Below, piece by piece: positions 1 through 13,800 of a DNA stretch of 64,000 nt. Source of the DNA: Crotophaga sulcirostris (Eukaryota; Chordata; Aves; Cuculiformes; Crotophagidae); the NCBI GenBank assembly GCA_013397455.1, contig VYZB01000275.1, forward strand, positions 434,001 through 498,000, in the 5' to 3' direction. How positions within the stretch are numbered: position 1 is the first letter of the stretch; each line of letters starts with the position of its first letter. The notes below the pieces were generated by a model that saw nothing but the letters and a program-made list of their open reading frames with translations, did not search any database and was not told the origin of the DNA. Both the position numbers and the translations under genes were made by a program.

Positions 1-1489
1 AACTTTGAGACCACAAGATCTTGCCACAAAGAAATTCTGTGGTTTGGCACACTAGTTGCATTTATGTTAACAAAGCAATGCACTGGAAGGGCTCTTTTTC
101 ATGTAAATTTGTCTTACATCTATGTTTTAGGACACATGGTAGCTGTTTGAAGTGGTTTCCCTTCTAAGGCCTTAAGACATTGAGTTCAGTTTCCTTTATT
201 TTGAGCAGAGGGAGCTGTTGTGTTTTTTTCAGTATCTGTTCTACCCCAAAACCCTATTCCTGATTGGTATTTAGTGACTTCCAGTTACCTGGATGTAGAC
301 ATTGCAGAAAACAGGATCATCCTTTCCTAATGCATTACTACATTATACCAAATTTCATCTGCCATTTGATCATCTTCATCCCTTCAATCAATGAGAGTCC
401 TAACATACTTGTGCAAACTCCTGCAGCTCTTTCATAACTAACTCAGTGCAAATTTTAAGCTTTGTTTAGTTTTGCACTCAGCAGAACTGAAATAAGGAGG
501 AAATTGCCTGTAGAAATGAAAGGTAACCAGGCAGTGGCAGCATTATATTGTGCCCTGAGAGATAAGGTTATAATTTCAAGCTTTTACCAGGCTTTCTGTG
601 TCAGTTTGGATAAGTTACTTAATCTCTGTGTGCCTCAGTTCCCACCTGTAAAAAGGAGTTGTTAATGCCTGTCTTCTCTGCTTTGGCTATAAACTTTTCA
701 TGGCCACAGAGATGTACCTCTCTGTCTATATAAAACCCACAGCAGTGAGGGCTCAGCCCTGGCCCACGCTTTTCACCACCTGTGCTCGTAAAAATAATTT
801 ACTTAAATGAAATTAGAGTTTAACTCTCTTAAGAACAAGTAATTCCTTGCTCATTTACTAAAACTCTTTCTCCAGTATTTCTGCCTTTGCAAGGCAGGTC
901 GACAAAAGGGGCATTAAAATTTCTCACATGCACCAGTTTTTTTTCCAATAAATTGTTCGGCTGGAACTGGTTGAAACCTGGAACCCAGAGCTGAACACTC
1001 TCACTGAGCTTTGCCTAATGGCAAATTACTTAGCTTGGGAGTTTGGGTTTCTTGGTTTTCCCCTTTGGGTTTGTTTTTTTTTTTCTCTTTTGTATGTCTG
1101 TGTTGCTTCTGTTCAGTAACCTTTTATAAAAATTTTTAAGCTCAGTTACTGTTCTGCTTTATTAAACCCCCTCCAAGCTTAGTCTTCCCTTCAGTGTGCT
1201 GTTCCTTTTCTGCATAGCTGCTCTTTTCATATCTCATAGATGCACATGTCAATAATACTTTTCAGAGGTTCATTTCTTGTTCTCCTTCACTTTTCTAATC
1301 CCCTCCCCAGCTGACATGCAACTTTATTCACCTGTGTTTCATCACCTACATTCAAAGATACCCAGGCCACATGGGATGTTCCTAGCCATTGGTAACATAC
1401 ACCACTGTCCCCACGAAGAAGCATCACTGGAGCAATGTAACTCTTCTAACAGTTAATTATTCCAGCAGTCATTATTACAGCATTGCCTA
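1..1489. other. Non-genic AT-rich stretch
   Basis: I see no gene here apart from the MIR-type relic at 598-676. Short open frames exist but none resembles a known protein. A good polypyrimidine-plus-AG acceptor-like site ends near position 233, but I find no matching donor downstream. Confidence 0.6.
598..676 (+). repeat. MIR-type SINE fragment
   Basis: The order of blocks (AAGTTACTTAATCTCTGTG, GCCTCAGTTCCCA, CTGTAAAA, then TTAATGCCT) follows the well-known 3' half of MIR/CORE-SINE elements, with scattered substitutions and small gaps. MIRs are ancient tRNA-derived SINEs mobilised by L2 and survive in birds only as degraded relics, which fits the divergence seen. The 5' tRNA-like part is not recognisable. 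The assignment rests on pattern memory; a RepeatMasker run would settle it. Confidence 0.72.
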
Positions 1490-1994
1490 TATCTGGGGCC
1501 CTCAGTTTGAGAAAGATGTCAAGACACTGGAATGTGTCCAGAGGAGAGCAACGAAGATGGTGAAGGGTTTGGAGCACAAGCCCTACAAGGAGCGACTGAG
1601 GGAGCTGGGGTTGTTTAGCCTGGAGAAGAGGAGGCTCAGGGGAGACCTTATTGCTCTCTACATCTACCTAAAAGGAGGTTGTAGTCAGGCAGGGCTTGGT
1701 CTCTTCTCTCAGGTGACCAGTGACACAACTAGAGGACATGGACTCAAGCTTTGTCAGGGAAAGTTTAGACTTATATTAGGAAAAAGTTCTTCACTGAAAG
1801 GGTGATTGACCATTGGAATGCACTGCCCAGGGAGGTGGTGGAGTCGCCAACCCTGGAGGTGTTTAAGAGGAGATTGGATGAGGTACTGAGTGCCATGATT
1901 TAGATGATGGGTTGGTGTTAGTGTTAGGTTATAGGTTGGACTTGATGATCTCAGAGGTCCTTTCCAATCTTGTGATACTGTGATACTGTGATAT
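1490..1994 (+). mobile_element. CR1 LINE, 5'-truncated (copy A)
   Basis: This is the 3' end of a CR1 non-LTR retrotransposon. The translated part contains the CR1 ORF2 C-terminal landmarks [36 protein letters not shown] and [18 protein letters not shown]. The reading frame breaks near 1770, where one base is missing relative to the other copies in this window, so the last part of ORF2 lies in another frame. A short 3' UTR follows, ending in TGTGATAC octamers (two full units plus a partial) at about 1971-1994. The 5' end is truncated near the start of the QFEKDV block; sequence upstream does not match the other long copy (D). It has no promoter or reverse-transcriptase domain, so it is dead on arrival. 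Similarity to the other copies suggests a fairly recent insertion. Confidence 0.93.
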
Positions 1995-4007
1995 AACAGG
2001 CTGTGTTTTGTTCAGGAGAGATCCTTTCAGGATCTCCTGCACCCCTGCAGATCTCAAGGTGCTGCATAAAGTATGGAGCAAAGAAAGGTTAAACCAGGGA
2101 GGTTTGCAGTTTCTCATGCTAGGCCTTTTCATCAGGATTCAGAGGATTTTTTTTTGCTTGACCTGAGCAGGAGCTGCATTTCTTATCTATAAGGAAAATG
2201 CTCTAATTACTCCCTGTTGGTGTTGTCTGGTGGGTGTCACTGTGTCCCAAGGAACTTGCTCAGACTTTCGGAGCTTTAATACTCCAGAAAAAATGTTCTG
2301 TGGCACTCAAAAAATTGTTAGCATAACCTAAATGTTACCATCCAGCCTCTTTTATATGAGCAGCCGAACATGCTTCTAATATTCCTTAATTAAAAAAAAA
2401 TTAAAATCTCTTATATAGAAATGGAATTCATAACTTTATCGAACTTTCTTTTTGATCATGTGTATTTTCCCATATTTCATCACATGTGGGAGAATTTCCT
2501 CAATTTTTTCATTCTGTCTGTGCATCCCCTGCTACAGGGTTCATTCTGATAATTCATTATAGGACACTTGTTCCTGAATTAGTCCCAAGCTGATATTAAT
2601 GGACCACTTTGTTTACTGAACTTCTGTTGATCTGCAGATATTGGCTTTTTGCTGCTTGTTTTTTTTTTCCAAATGACATTTAAAACCGAAGATTTTCTAA
2701 AGGTAGAAATACTGGGAGGCTCCAGTGACTATATAAATAATTGTCCTGTCTCTCTCTTCTGTCGAATGTGTGGATTTCAGATTACTGGAAAAATCTGTCG
2801 TGTCAGTTGTGTTGTATTCTTTTCTTTTCTTTTTCAGAAGTCAAGTTAAATTGTCTGTACCTGGTTATCTTCAAGAAATGCTTTATATAGATTGTTTGTA
2901 TCTAATAAAAAATTAATTTACTTGTTCGGGTAACTCTGCAAGAGTCTTCAGTAGTGGAAGAGTGATTCTCAGTCTAACACACCTGAACATATTTATCCAT
3001 TATATTAGTAGATCAGTGGAGCCAGAACTTAGTTGGAGTTGGAAATCTCCATATGAGTTTTGAGTGGTTCGATTAAACATATTCCATCCAAGAATTTGTA
3101 AGATACTATGGAAAGGTTTAAAGTAAAAGAAAAGGAGAGGATATATTTTTCTTTAGTTTTAGGATTCTCACTTTTAAATAGGGTTCTTCATTTCCAGGTC
3201 CCAAAGAAAACAGTGATGTAGTATAGAAAGGACTTCAAGTGTGTCTTTAAACCAGTGGATATTCCAGTTCTGAAAAATGGATTTAATAATCTTTATGCAT
3301 GAAGAATAGGTTATAAATTTACAGGTGAGTTACCCCAGCACTACGTTTCCCATTGTATTCTGAACCAGGAGGCACTGTTAGATTTCAAGCTGAAACTGCC
3401 TAATTCTGCACATAGTAACTAAATTCACCTCCAACCATTTGTAGCATGGATTTCTTTTCTTATTCTCTCAGGCTGTAATTAGTCTTCCCTTTAAGCAAGC
3501 AAGAGGTTACTACACATTAATCAGAGGTGATTTCTGGGTGCTGGGAGCTTTGCATGGCTTTCCATTTGATTTCTTTTTGGGTCTGTGATCCATGTTGAGC
3601 ATTTGAGCCTTCATTTTTATGTAACCTGTCAGGAGATCTGCTGGACATGTTTGCTAACTCGGTGCTTCACCTGGACAACTTTTCTGCTCTGGTATGGTCT
3701 TCAAGAAGAATTCCAGTCCTGCCAGTAGCTGGCTCTGCTGAGGCTGGTGGGTGTCTCTGTAGCCCTTGGATTTCTCCTTTTGTTGGAAAACCTGACCTTG
3801 CCAAGAGTTACAAAGTGTTGTTGACTGGGGTCAAGTTTTGGCTGCAAAAATGAAGGATTTATGTGCCCTGGGACGAATTACAGGCTTGGAAGGGGGGAGA
3901 TAGGTATTAAAGGTCTCAAATGGGTATGGGCAGAAAAGTATGACACTGATGTAAAATTTCACTGACTCCAACAGAAATTAATTGGCAGGGTCTTCTATGT
4001 GACTTTT

Positions 4008-4095
4008 GGGGTTAGATTTCCAGCTGACACAAACTGGCAAAGCTCCATTTAGCATGATCTACTGACTTAGAGTAACTGGGAGTTGGGCCCCATGT
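4008..4095. repeat. Possible ancient amniote dispersed repeat
   Basis: Blocks such as CCAGCTGACACAAACTGG and CAAAGCTCCATTTA, followed by GACTTAGAGTAACTGGGAG, resemble a motif widely dispersed in turtle, crocodile and bird genomes (an old LINE-tail-like repeat). The match is degraded and made from memory, so the family name is left open. It could instead be unique sequence with chance resemblance. Confidence 0.33.
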
Positions 4096-4584
4096 GTTTT
4101 GCAAAAGATTTGACATCTTTATTTTTATACATAAATTTTCTGGATCTAATAGGAGAAAAAATGCCTTGTTTAGGGCACTTACTGTATTAATTCTTTCCAG
4201 CCTGTTGATAACAAGTTTACTCTGTCTGAAGTCTGGACTCTAAACAACTCTTGGGACAAAGTTACACTAAGTTTTATTTTTCTAGTATTTTTTTCCTATG
4301 TTTAAACGAAACAGATGACCCAGCTCTTTGCTCTTTAGTCAGCATTCAAGTAAACTAATAAATTTAGCATAATCTATTAACAATCCTAAACCTATGACAT
4401 CCTAGGTTGCAGATAAGCTGTGTAAACTAACTATACAAGTTGCATACTAACTTTAAATCATTGGAAAGTTGCAACAGGAGAAGCTAAACTTTCTGTATTA
4501 TAGAGTAATTTTTTTCTGCTATCTGTTTGAACTGAAATTTTCCTAATTTTTACAAAGGGATATTTTTTTTTCTTTTTCCTGCAG

Positions 4585-4701
4585 AAGCAGTTTGTATCTT
4601 TAACCCAGAACAACGTGGTTCCCACATATAGCTCTGGGACTGCTCCTAGATTTCAGGTCTCTTTGCTGTTCACTGAGATTTGCAGCTACATCTGTGGGTA
4701 G
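4585..4701 (+). other. Exon-like open frame after strong acceptor
   Basis: A long T-rich polypyrimidine tract ending in TTTTTCCTGCAG (CAG ends at 4584) is followed immediately by an open frame of 38 codons beginning KQFVSLTQNNVVPTYSSG and ending at a TAG at 4699. This could be a terminal exon, or an internal one whose donor would be CAG/GTCTCT after 24 codons; that donor is poor. The peptide is not recognised. A chance open frame of this size is quite likely, so this is only a pointer. Confidence 0.15.
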
Positions 4702-5299
4702 GAAGTTGCTCTGTTTGCCATGAGAGTCATTAAAATCTGTGGTTAATGAGAACTTACATTGTGGATGCAGGTCTTACAAGTGCAACTGCAGAGTCTCAAA
4801 GCTGACTAGATCACTATTTGATGTGGACTTTGAGGTCTTCTCTTACGTCTTTGCTCTCATTCTTCTCACAAGAAGAATTTAAAAGCAGTCTTAGGTCTCC
4901 ACACACACACACCAGAGAAGCAGCAAGTTACTGTTTTATTAAGAGATCCCCTAATTCAAAAGTACCCTCTCTAGTAATATTTTCTGTAGGAAGCTACAAT
5001 CTGAATTTTTCTATTGGTATGAGCCTTGGATGAAATTATTGCACTTTACACCCTTTCTTCTCTATATCTGTAGATACTGTACAACCATGCACAGCAGAAC
5101 ATCCAACAACAAAAATAGGTAATTATTCTTGCAGTGACAAAATAGCACAAAGTCTTTGATCCACTGCAAAGAAAATTCATGTTATTCACTTCGGTGTGGA
5201 TGAGTAAAGGCAATAAGAAGAAGGAGCACGGCTGAAGCTGCAGGTCCAAGTCCAAGAGGCATAACTTCATCCTATTTACATGCAGATAAGAAGTTACCT

Positions 5300-5327
5300 T
5301 TGCCAGAATTATTCTTGCCAGAATTAT
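5300..5327. repeat. 15-bp tandem duplication
   Basis: The 13-mer TTGCCAGAATTAT occurs at 5300-5312 and again at 5315-5327, giving a 15-bp period of nearly two units. It looks like a simple replication-slippage duplication. Confidence 0.8.
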
Positions 5328-7699
5328 AAATGTTTACTGAGCAGGCATCACAGGAGAAAAGTCCTAGGAAAAAACTTGAGTTAATTTCCAGAAAAAACAT
5401 CATAGCTGCTGTTTAAGAAAAATAAAACACCTTAAAAACAAAGTGTTCTATAATGTACAGAAACCTAGCTTGAATGTACCATGTACTGTATTAATCCAAC
5501 TGTACTAATCATTGCCTTGTTTTCCTTTTAAATTCTCTGTAAGTAATTGCAATGTTGACTGTTCTTAGTGTATTGGCAGTTCAGGTTGTGGGTTACATTT
5601 AAGCAAATATTATAAAAATAGGGGGGGAAATTAGCTTTGTTGGTGAAAATAAGCCATGTATATAGTGAACTTGTGATTTGGATACAAAACAATGCTGGAC
5701 ATCAAGTTGCAACATCACAAAATATGACAATTTGGAGGAAAGAATGAGTTCTGCAGCTTGGATTTTTTTTCCCCCATTTCTTCTTATAATACACAGCAGC
5801 AGTCAGACCACACAGGAAGTTTGCACAAATGTACATGCTGAAAGTGGGATGGGAAAGCAGAACCAGTTCAGCAGCAAAGAGCTGGACATATTTCTTCAGC
5901 AACTGGAAGCTTAGTACGGCACTACTGAATAAAATCAGCTTTGCAAGGAGGAAGCTGTGTAATCAGTATGTATGAAGGTTCCTTAAGATGTGATGATCTG
6001 GAACAAAGCAGTTACCTATATATGGTATCTTTGTATCTCCTCAGTAGGAGCAGCCAATTTTGAATTCCTTCAGGAAGATGATAAAAAATGTGCTTTAACT
6101 GAGGGGTTCCAGCAATAGTTAGCTAATAATTTCAAACCTAGAAGGACTTCCTTATGAGGAGTGTTTAATTACAGAGCCAAAGCGTTGTACAGAATAACAA
6201 GCACTTCTCAGAAATCGTGATTTAGGCTTCTGTTGTTTGAATTTTCTTGTAATACAAAGCAGGGGGGAGAGGAGGGGAATCGTTGTGAGAGATTTGAAAC
6301 CGCTATCCCACACGACAGTTAGCTCACAGGGCACTGTACCCGTAGATACCATGGAGACCAACTGCTTAGAACTCGAAAAAAAATTCTTTTTATGGATGGT
6401 GAGAAGACCTACAATTAGGTTGGATTAAAATGGATGGAGAAGGACGTAAGTCCTTACAGTCTGGCTAGCTACTATCTGACATTGAGAAGAATATTTCCTT
6501 ATTTGGCCTGGATATCCCTATCCATGTAGGATTTTTGTACCTCTTAGGGATGGAAGATGATATAAAACAAACTCCCATCTAATCTCATGGGACAATTCCT
6601 ATGTTATACAACAGGGTTAAAATCCTACTAACTGAATTTTCTTTCCCAATACTGAATTTTAACAGCATTTGCTTTATCAATGCAATGCATGAGTCGAAAG
6701 ACAGAATAAATCCATCAAGCCTTGTCTTACTAAAGCATATATTTTTATTTAACCACATTATATATGGTATCTTCACCACTTTCTGGACTGTTGAGTTCCA
6801 CAGGGTAATTTTGCATTGCATTAAAATAATTATCTGTCACCATTTGAACTTTGCTTACTCGCAGATAGGTAAATTGTATACTTTAGCAAGCCAGCATGCA
6901 TTCGAAAATTGTTATGGGAAAGATTGGCATTAGGAAAATGTAGACTTCCTCCCCCTCTTTCCCATGATAAAAACCTCCGTACACAATAGCTGTACTGCCA
7001 CATGTCATGGGGACATTGTGTAAATTACAGAGTTACAAATTTGTCAGCCTAACTAAATGTCTGAAAGAATAATGTCATATTAGTTATTTTTCAGCTGTAA
7101 GTCTGGCCTGTTTTAACCTTGATTTGTGTGGCAGCTAGCCATACCAACAGCTTGTGCATGGTTGATTATAAACAACTTTATTTTAATGTAACAAGATTCT
7201 CATTTAAATCCTGGGAGCTCAATGCAACAGTGATCAAAGATAAATTCAGACACATCCCTGAGGTAAAGGATTAGTCTAGACTGACCAGAAAAGACAGGGT
7301 CCTGAAGATTTCAAGATCATAAGGTCTTTTCTATGTTGTAATTCAAGCTTTCTGGAGTTGGATAGTGCACCTGAAAATATATAGATGGAGTATTGCATAA
7401 CGTGCATAGCAAGCCTTGGTACAACTTGGACCAGCTTTGATTTGTCACTTAATTCTACTTTTATGTGAAATGACCTGTATGTTCAACCAAGATTTTTTTT
7501 TGGTTTTTAGAAAAGATTTATTCATTTGGGTTAGTAAGTTATTTTGCCTTTACATTTTCTTTCCACATTAATGATGACTAATTTATTCTGGAATAACTGG
7601 AATCCTTGAAATCTGTTTTCTTTGTTTGGAGTTTGTGTGTGTGTCTTTGTTGGATCCTTTTGTGCTGAATCAGATGCAGATTCAGACTTGAGGACGACA

Positions 7700-7862
7700 G
7701 GTCCTGCTTTGGGGTTTTTGATATTTCTGGTGGTTTCAGTGTTGTTGGGATTTTTTGTGGGTTTTTTTTCTTTTTTTTTCCTTTCTTTCCTCTTTACTAT
7801 TATCTTATTTGTTTTGGGGTGGGTGTTATTTTGGTTTTGTTTTTTTTGTTTGTTTGTTTCTG
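7700..7862. repeat. T-rich low-complexity tract
   Basis: The plus strand is dominated by T runs with interspersed G, C-poor at first, then TTTTCCTTTCTTTCC, then TTTGTTTGTTTGTTTC near the end. An 83-codon open frame through it encodes a phenylalanine-rich peptide that is purely compositional. No function is apparent. Confidence 0.75.
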
Positions 7863-10800
7863 ATGAGGATTAAAAGTGTCCTTGTCTGGAGGCAGTGTAC
7901 CGGAGAGGCTCTCTATCTTTACTTGACTGCCTAATTTCAGAAGGCTTAAGACAATTTAGTATTTTTGAGATTACCACCCCCTTGCCAAGCATCTCAGAAG
8001 CTGAGCAAGAAGTTCAAAAGGGTGGGAGGGATTAAACTAACAATATGTGTCTATACTTACACAGCTGCTTCCTCAAAAAGGATGGGAAGGGACTATGATG
8101 TTCACTTTATTTTGAACTCAGCAATGGCCAACTTAGGTCTGTAAATATCAAATTTGAGGTGTGCGGTTATATAAAAATCAGAAACTGAGTTGAACCTTTG
8201 AGTGGTTCTTAAGCTTGTGGTGATCTCAATCAAATTGCAGGAAGGACCCTTTACTATTGCCCTGATAAACTCCTGCTACTTGACGTCTTATGTTCTTTCT
8301 TTGCAAATAGCCAATTTTGAACATTCCCTCTCTCCATCCTGTACTTAAAATACATTTACCTTCAAACAGAATCAAACCTTTACACAAACGTAGTTGGTTA
8401 GATTGGGAAAAACTCTGAGATTTCCTCTTTGTTTCATTTTATTTTCCCACTCAGGTCTTCAATTCCTGATAATGTTTTTTTCTTCGCGGAAGCAACAATA
8501 TAAACCATGAGCTTGAATTTTCTCTGTGGTGTTGTTAGTGGGGAGGGGAAATGGGAGTAATACCCTAAGATCCTTAATTATGAGTTTGATAATTTTATCA
8601 TAGGGCAATACGGTACTGCCTGTCATCCTGGTGTTGGGGAATCTTTAGGAGTAAAGGTAATGAATCCAGTGCTGTGAGTTTTCAGAGTTACAAAGTTCCT
8701 TTGCTTTGGGGAAAATGATTACTTGGATAGGTTTTTTTAGTCTATGAATACACAGGGAAAAAGCACAGATGCTTGCATGTACACAAGGTCCATAACCTTT
8801 TGTTCAGTTAGAAGGTAAAAATGCACAAATTTACTAGATTTTTTTTTTTTACTATATAAAATCATGTAGTGGGGTTTTCTTTACCTCTACACTAAGAGCT
8901 ACATTTCTTTTGTGGTTGTCAGTCCATGAGTTTTTGAAAAAAGGGACCACGCAGAGGTTTCTGACCTCACAAGGTATCAGAAATTACTCGTCTAAATTCT
9001 TCACGAACTTCTGACCGAGTGTTCGCTTCTGCTTCAGCCATGATATTTCCCCCTTGGTCTGGAATACTTGTGATATAAATCTTTCTGACTCCAAATGGAA
9101 GCATCAGTCCTGCTTCAGGGCCAAATTTTCAAGTTCCTTTTAAATGTGTACTATAGAAACTAAGTAAAACTCCCCACCAACATCCACAGAAGCTATCAGC
9201 TTGTGAAGGTTTCTGGCAGTGTGCTTTAGGAAAAGTTTTTAAGTCATTTAAAATAGTTTAACTCTAGTTCTTCTGTATTCTCATGTCTACGGTTTGCTGT
9301 TTTAAAGATCTGTTGGTTTTAAGTTCATACCAGTACTAATCAGTCTTAACTGCATGTCCCTAGATTATGCATGAAGACAATATATTTATGTTTTTGTTTG
9401 TTGAAGAAGACTCTACGCCAAACCAAAGGCTTAATGATCAGTGAGCACTGGGTGGGGATTTTTTTGTTTAGCTGTGTTTGTCCTGGAGATTGTTAGGCTG
9501 AACTATTTGTTTAAAAGAAAGAAAACGAAAATGAGATGTCTATAGCCAAGTTTTGAAATGATCCTCTTGCTCACTGGCACTCACTGAGACAGGAAAAGTA
9601 ATGGCTAGTGCTTCAAAAATCCTTCGCGCTCTCATTTTTTTGGCATTTGAGTCTGGCCTTTTGCCTGCATCTTGAGTTTAGTTTGAGCACTATTTTGGTC
9701 TGCAATTAAGACATTGGTTTAAGCCAGTTATTGTTAAGGAATCTCCTTCGAGGTATTAGCCACCTTTAATTGCTCTTGACTTCAAAGAATGTTGATGATT
9801 GAGTTCCACAATGGCATATCAAATCAGAAACAGACCCCGAACCTCTCTTGCAATTTCTCCTCTGTGAATCTCAATTGTTTCTAATACTATGTTTAACTTT
9901 GCTGTGAACTTTTGTTTGGCAAAGGAACATATTTGCTTGTTTGGGGCAGTCTGAGTTTTAGTGCTTTGCTTGAATTTCCTGGTGTTCTCCAGAATCACAG
10001 TGGTTTATTTGGGAATCTCGCCAGTGTTTTAGACTTCAAATAGTGATAGTAAGATTTGTGTGCTCATTTGAGGCTTACATAAGGCTAAAGCTAATATTTG
10101 TGGGCATGATTAAATCTGTTTGGTATTTTGGGGGGGGAGGGAGATATCTAGCTTATGAGTTATGCTTGCTGCCTTGTGGGGATTCTTATGAAATGTAGCA
10201 GCAGCTCAACAGGTTATCTAGCAGAGGGAGAGTTAATGCATAGTGCTGATACTCATAAATCAGTAGATTAGTGCCTGCCTTACACATCTTAATAAAAATA
10301 GCAGAGAACAACAATCTTATCAACATGCATGTAATCAGTAAACAAATGTTGTATTCATATACAAATAGATTGTTATCATTCTTCTGCTTCAAACCATATG
10401 ACTTTGCAGTGAAGCACTTGTGGGAGGTGAGTTAATACATATTTGATCATAGCTGCAGCCCAGAAAAAAAAAAAAAAAAAGCATTAATGCCATATTTGAA
10501 CTTTTGAACTGTCAAGTATAAAAGCCTGCTGCTTCCTCTCAGCAACTGGTGCAGACTGGTTGTAGATTTTGTGAACACCTGTGCTAGACTAAAGTGGCAC
10601 ATGCTAAGTCTTCCAGTTAATAAAAAGAGGTGACACTGATACATCGATTAGCAGGCTGACCACTTGTCCTTGTGCACATAAACTATTTTGATTGGTAAAT
10701 GGGAAATTTGGGGTTCCAGAAAGAAGAGGAGGCTGAAAAGTTGTGTTCATAGAACAAAGTGGTCTTAGAGAAGGAAAGATCCGGGAAGTGAAGCAAGTCC

Positions 10801-13800
10801 TGGAGATGAGGAAGATAAGCAGAGATAAATGTTGAGGGATGCCTGGAGAACTTGGCTGGGGATGCCCAAGATGGGTGACTGCAAGTACTGGCACAGCATG
10901 TACCAACACAATGCCTTACCCAATGTTCCCAGATCAGGGATGTTGAGACCTTATGAATGTAGCATGAATGTAGTATGTGAGGTGAACAAATGTAAAACTG
11001 AATGTCCTTGATTCCTTGCATGGTCATGAATGTTCTGCTGAAACATTAAATATTCAAGCTTGCGTATATAAGGACACTCCTTAGGTGGTGATATGTAGCA
11101 CTTTCCAAAGCTCAAAACAGATTTAAATGTGTCATACATACCTATGCATGCACTTGATACACAGGCTCAAACATGACATGGAATTACAGTAATTTGACAA
11201 ATGGTATTTGTAGTAGGCTGTGGGACCCTAAGCAGCAATGTAATCATACGTATTTTCCAGAGGAGATGTGGTTGCCATTTCAATGCCAGTCCACTTTCAA
11301 AAAGCACAGATAAGCTTAAAACATTTTGACTTAAATGGTACTCTGTAAAGAGTAGGTAATATTCTTTACACACTTTCCTAATTAGGTCTTTTAATACCAT
11401 ATAAAATCATTGATATTCAATAACATATTTTGCTTTGAACTCTCAAGCCTCACTCTAATCACCTTCTAGCTTTCTTTGGTACTCTTGGGTACAAACGAAC
11501 ACCCTTTCTTTTTCCTCAAATAATTTATGAAGGGCTGTTAGCTGTAGGAAGAGGGTCCTCAGAGAATGGAGTCAGTGACATAATTGGTTTTCTTTCAAAA
11601 ATATGTATGAATTACAGTAGTTGCATCTGTTAGTGAGTACAGAGATAAACTTTCCACACTTTTGAGAGCCCTTTGATATAAATTATTTGTGTATACACTT
11701 TGCAGCTAATCCATTTTAAGAAAAAATTTGAATAAATAAGATATCTCTACTTTCTAAAAAGTGAGTTCTTATTAAAAGTGAAGGAAATTATAAACTATTT
11801 TAAATGGATTAACTTTGCATAGGAAAGACATGAAAAAGTAGGTGTAAAACCATGGTCTGCATCTTGAAGCTGGAATAAAGTATGACAGGTGTAGTTATTA
11901 GCTGAATATCTTCCCACTTACAGCTAAAAAACATTTACCACCTGATTTTTCTCAGGGCTTGGAAACCCCTCCTAGCACAGGTGCATCTCCTCCAGCATGT
12001 CCTCCTTGTAGCCTTCATCACTAATGGTTTGGAAAGTTGGAGCAATAGTCTCTTTTCTCTTACCCCCTTCCCTTCACCATCCTTAGTCCATCATTTTCTC
12101 CAAACTTTAACTGAAATTAATGTTAAACCATAAATCTGAGCAAAATCCAGGGGTCAGACACCGAAGTCTCATCTTCTAGGATGGCTTGGATATACAGTAG
12201 CTTTACTAACGAAGAGGAGAGACACCAGTCTTGTATAAAGAGCTTAGGCACTGAGTGGAAATATTTGGTGTCTAGTCATACACAGAGAGGTCTCAGACTA
12301 TAATATAAAAAGGACAGTCACAAATTTTCATAGCTGCAGATACTTATATATGGAGTTCAAAAAGATTGGATCATCTCCAGTTAAATTCCAGTGGTGACTG
12401 AGACACCTAACTCTCAAACCAATGCAGCCATGAAGCGCAGACCAACATTGGCTTTAAGCCTACTAGGTTAGATTTTGAAGTAAATAAATGTGTCTATCAA
12501 AAAAGACCTTTTAAAGTGGGTCAAGTGAAGCTATTCTGTTGCCACAACCATGGATTAAGTGCAATACTACTTGGTTTGGTGGTTGTTTTTTTTTCTTTGT
12601 TCAAGTCTCTGTCTTAGAGATTTTTACTCATGTAATTGCTGATGCCCGACTGCCATTTCTTTCTGTCAATTGAAGACACAAATACATGAATGATTTAATT
12701 TGCATGGCTTTTTCTTCTTTTTTTAATAATTTACAGAGAGTTGCCTGAGCAGACAGTGGCCCCACTAAGATCAGGGTGGCTTTCAAAATCTGCAAGAAAC
12801 CATGGCAAGTGCTTCAGCACTTTGTCAAGGCTCAGTTCTTCACTGCTTAAAAAAAGTTATATACCATTATCCATTTTCAAGTAGGTTGGGTGCATTCAGA
12901 TCTAAATGAGAGAGACGCAGCTCATTGAGGACTAAAGGACTGGGTGTATCTATAGTACCCATACTGCAGCTATTTACCTGTAAAATCAGTTTGGAAGGGA
13001 TGACATCCAGGTAGAAGCATTATTTAAAAGGGGGACCACCAGCACTTGCACCAAGATCCAGCACTCAGAGATGCACATGTGAGAAACAACATGCTGCACA
13101 CAAGGAATATTTGTACTAGTGTATGAAATTGATGCAGGCATGAAGTGTTTGAAATTTCTTGTACTAATACAGTGGGTGTACCACATCTCCTTTCCACGGA
13201 TTAAAAAAAATAAATAAATATTTGCTGTGTCAGCTGCTGGGTTCACAAAAGGCTTCACTCATCCAGTCACACCAAATGTATAGTATAGTATCATCTGTCA
13301 GGATTAATTGGTAGAGAACTCTGCAGAAACAGAACTGGAGTCTTAATTCTTCTGTTCAATATTTCTCCATTGTACAGAAATGACATAAAGGCAAGAAAAT
13401 CTTTTTGAAGACTCTCATTGAATTGGTAAGGTTATATAAAACTAACAGAAACAATGTATGGGTTAATGTGTCTAAAATGTGTTGCAAACCCCAACAATTT
13501 ACACCTGCATATTTGTGTTGTACAACACACATTCCAAAGGGTACTTGTAACAAAAACCCTGCGCACACTCTCCCTAACCTCTTCCTCCCCTGAGCTATGC
13601 TCTGCTGTTGAGCTGAAGCCTTGTTTCATCACATCCTGATTAATAGCAGGTGCTAAAAGCAAATTGGTGATAACTGCTGGTCATGACAGCCATTGTGCAA
13701 GCTCATGCCAATAGCAGTGCTAGTTCTTTCCTGTTCTTACCTGCAGCAGCCTTCGTATTTTAATCATGGGCCTCAAGCAGAAATTGTCAATTAGATTGAG

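Noticed and set aside
3064..3080. GGTTCGATTAAAC resembling a tRNA B-box.
   Set aside because: No A-box at the right distance upstream and no cloverleaf; not a tRNA or tRNA-derived SINE head.
13432..13662. Overlapping 60-76 codon frames on both strands, considered as a coding exon.
   Set aside because: Mutually overlapping frames with no motif. The nearby acceptor (TTGTACAG, about 13377) and donor (TTG/GTAAGG, about 13426) enclose a segment with stops in all three phases.
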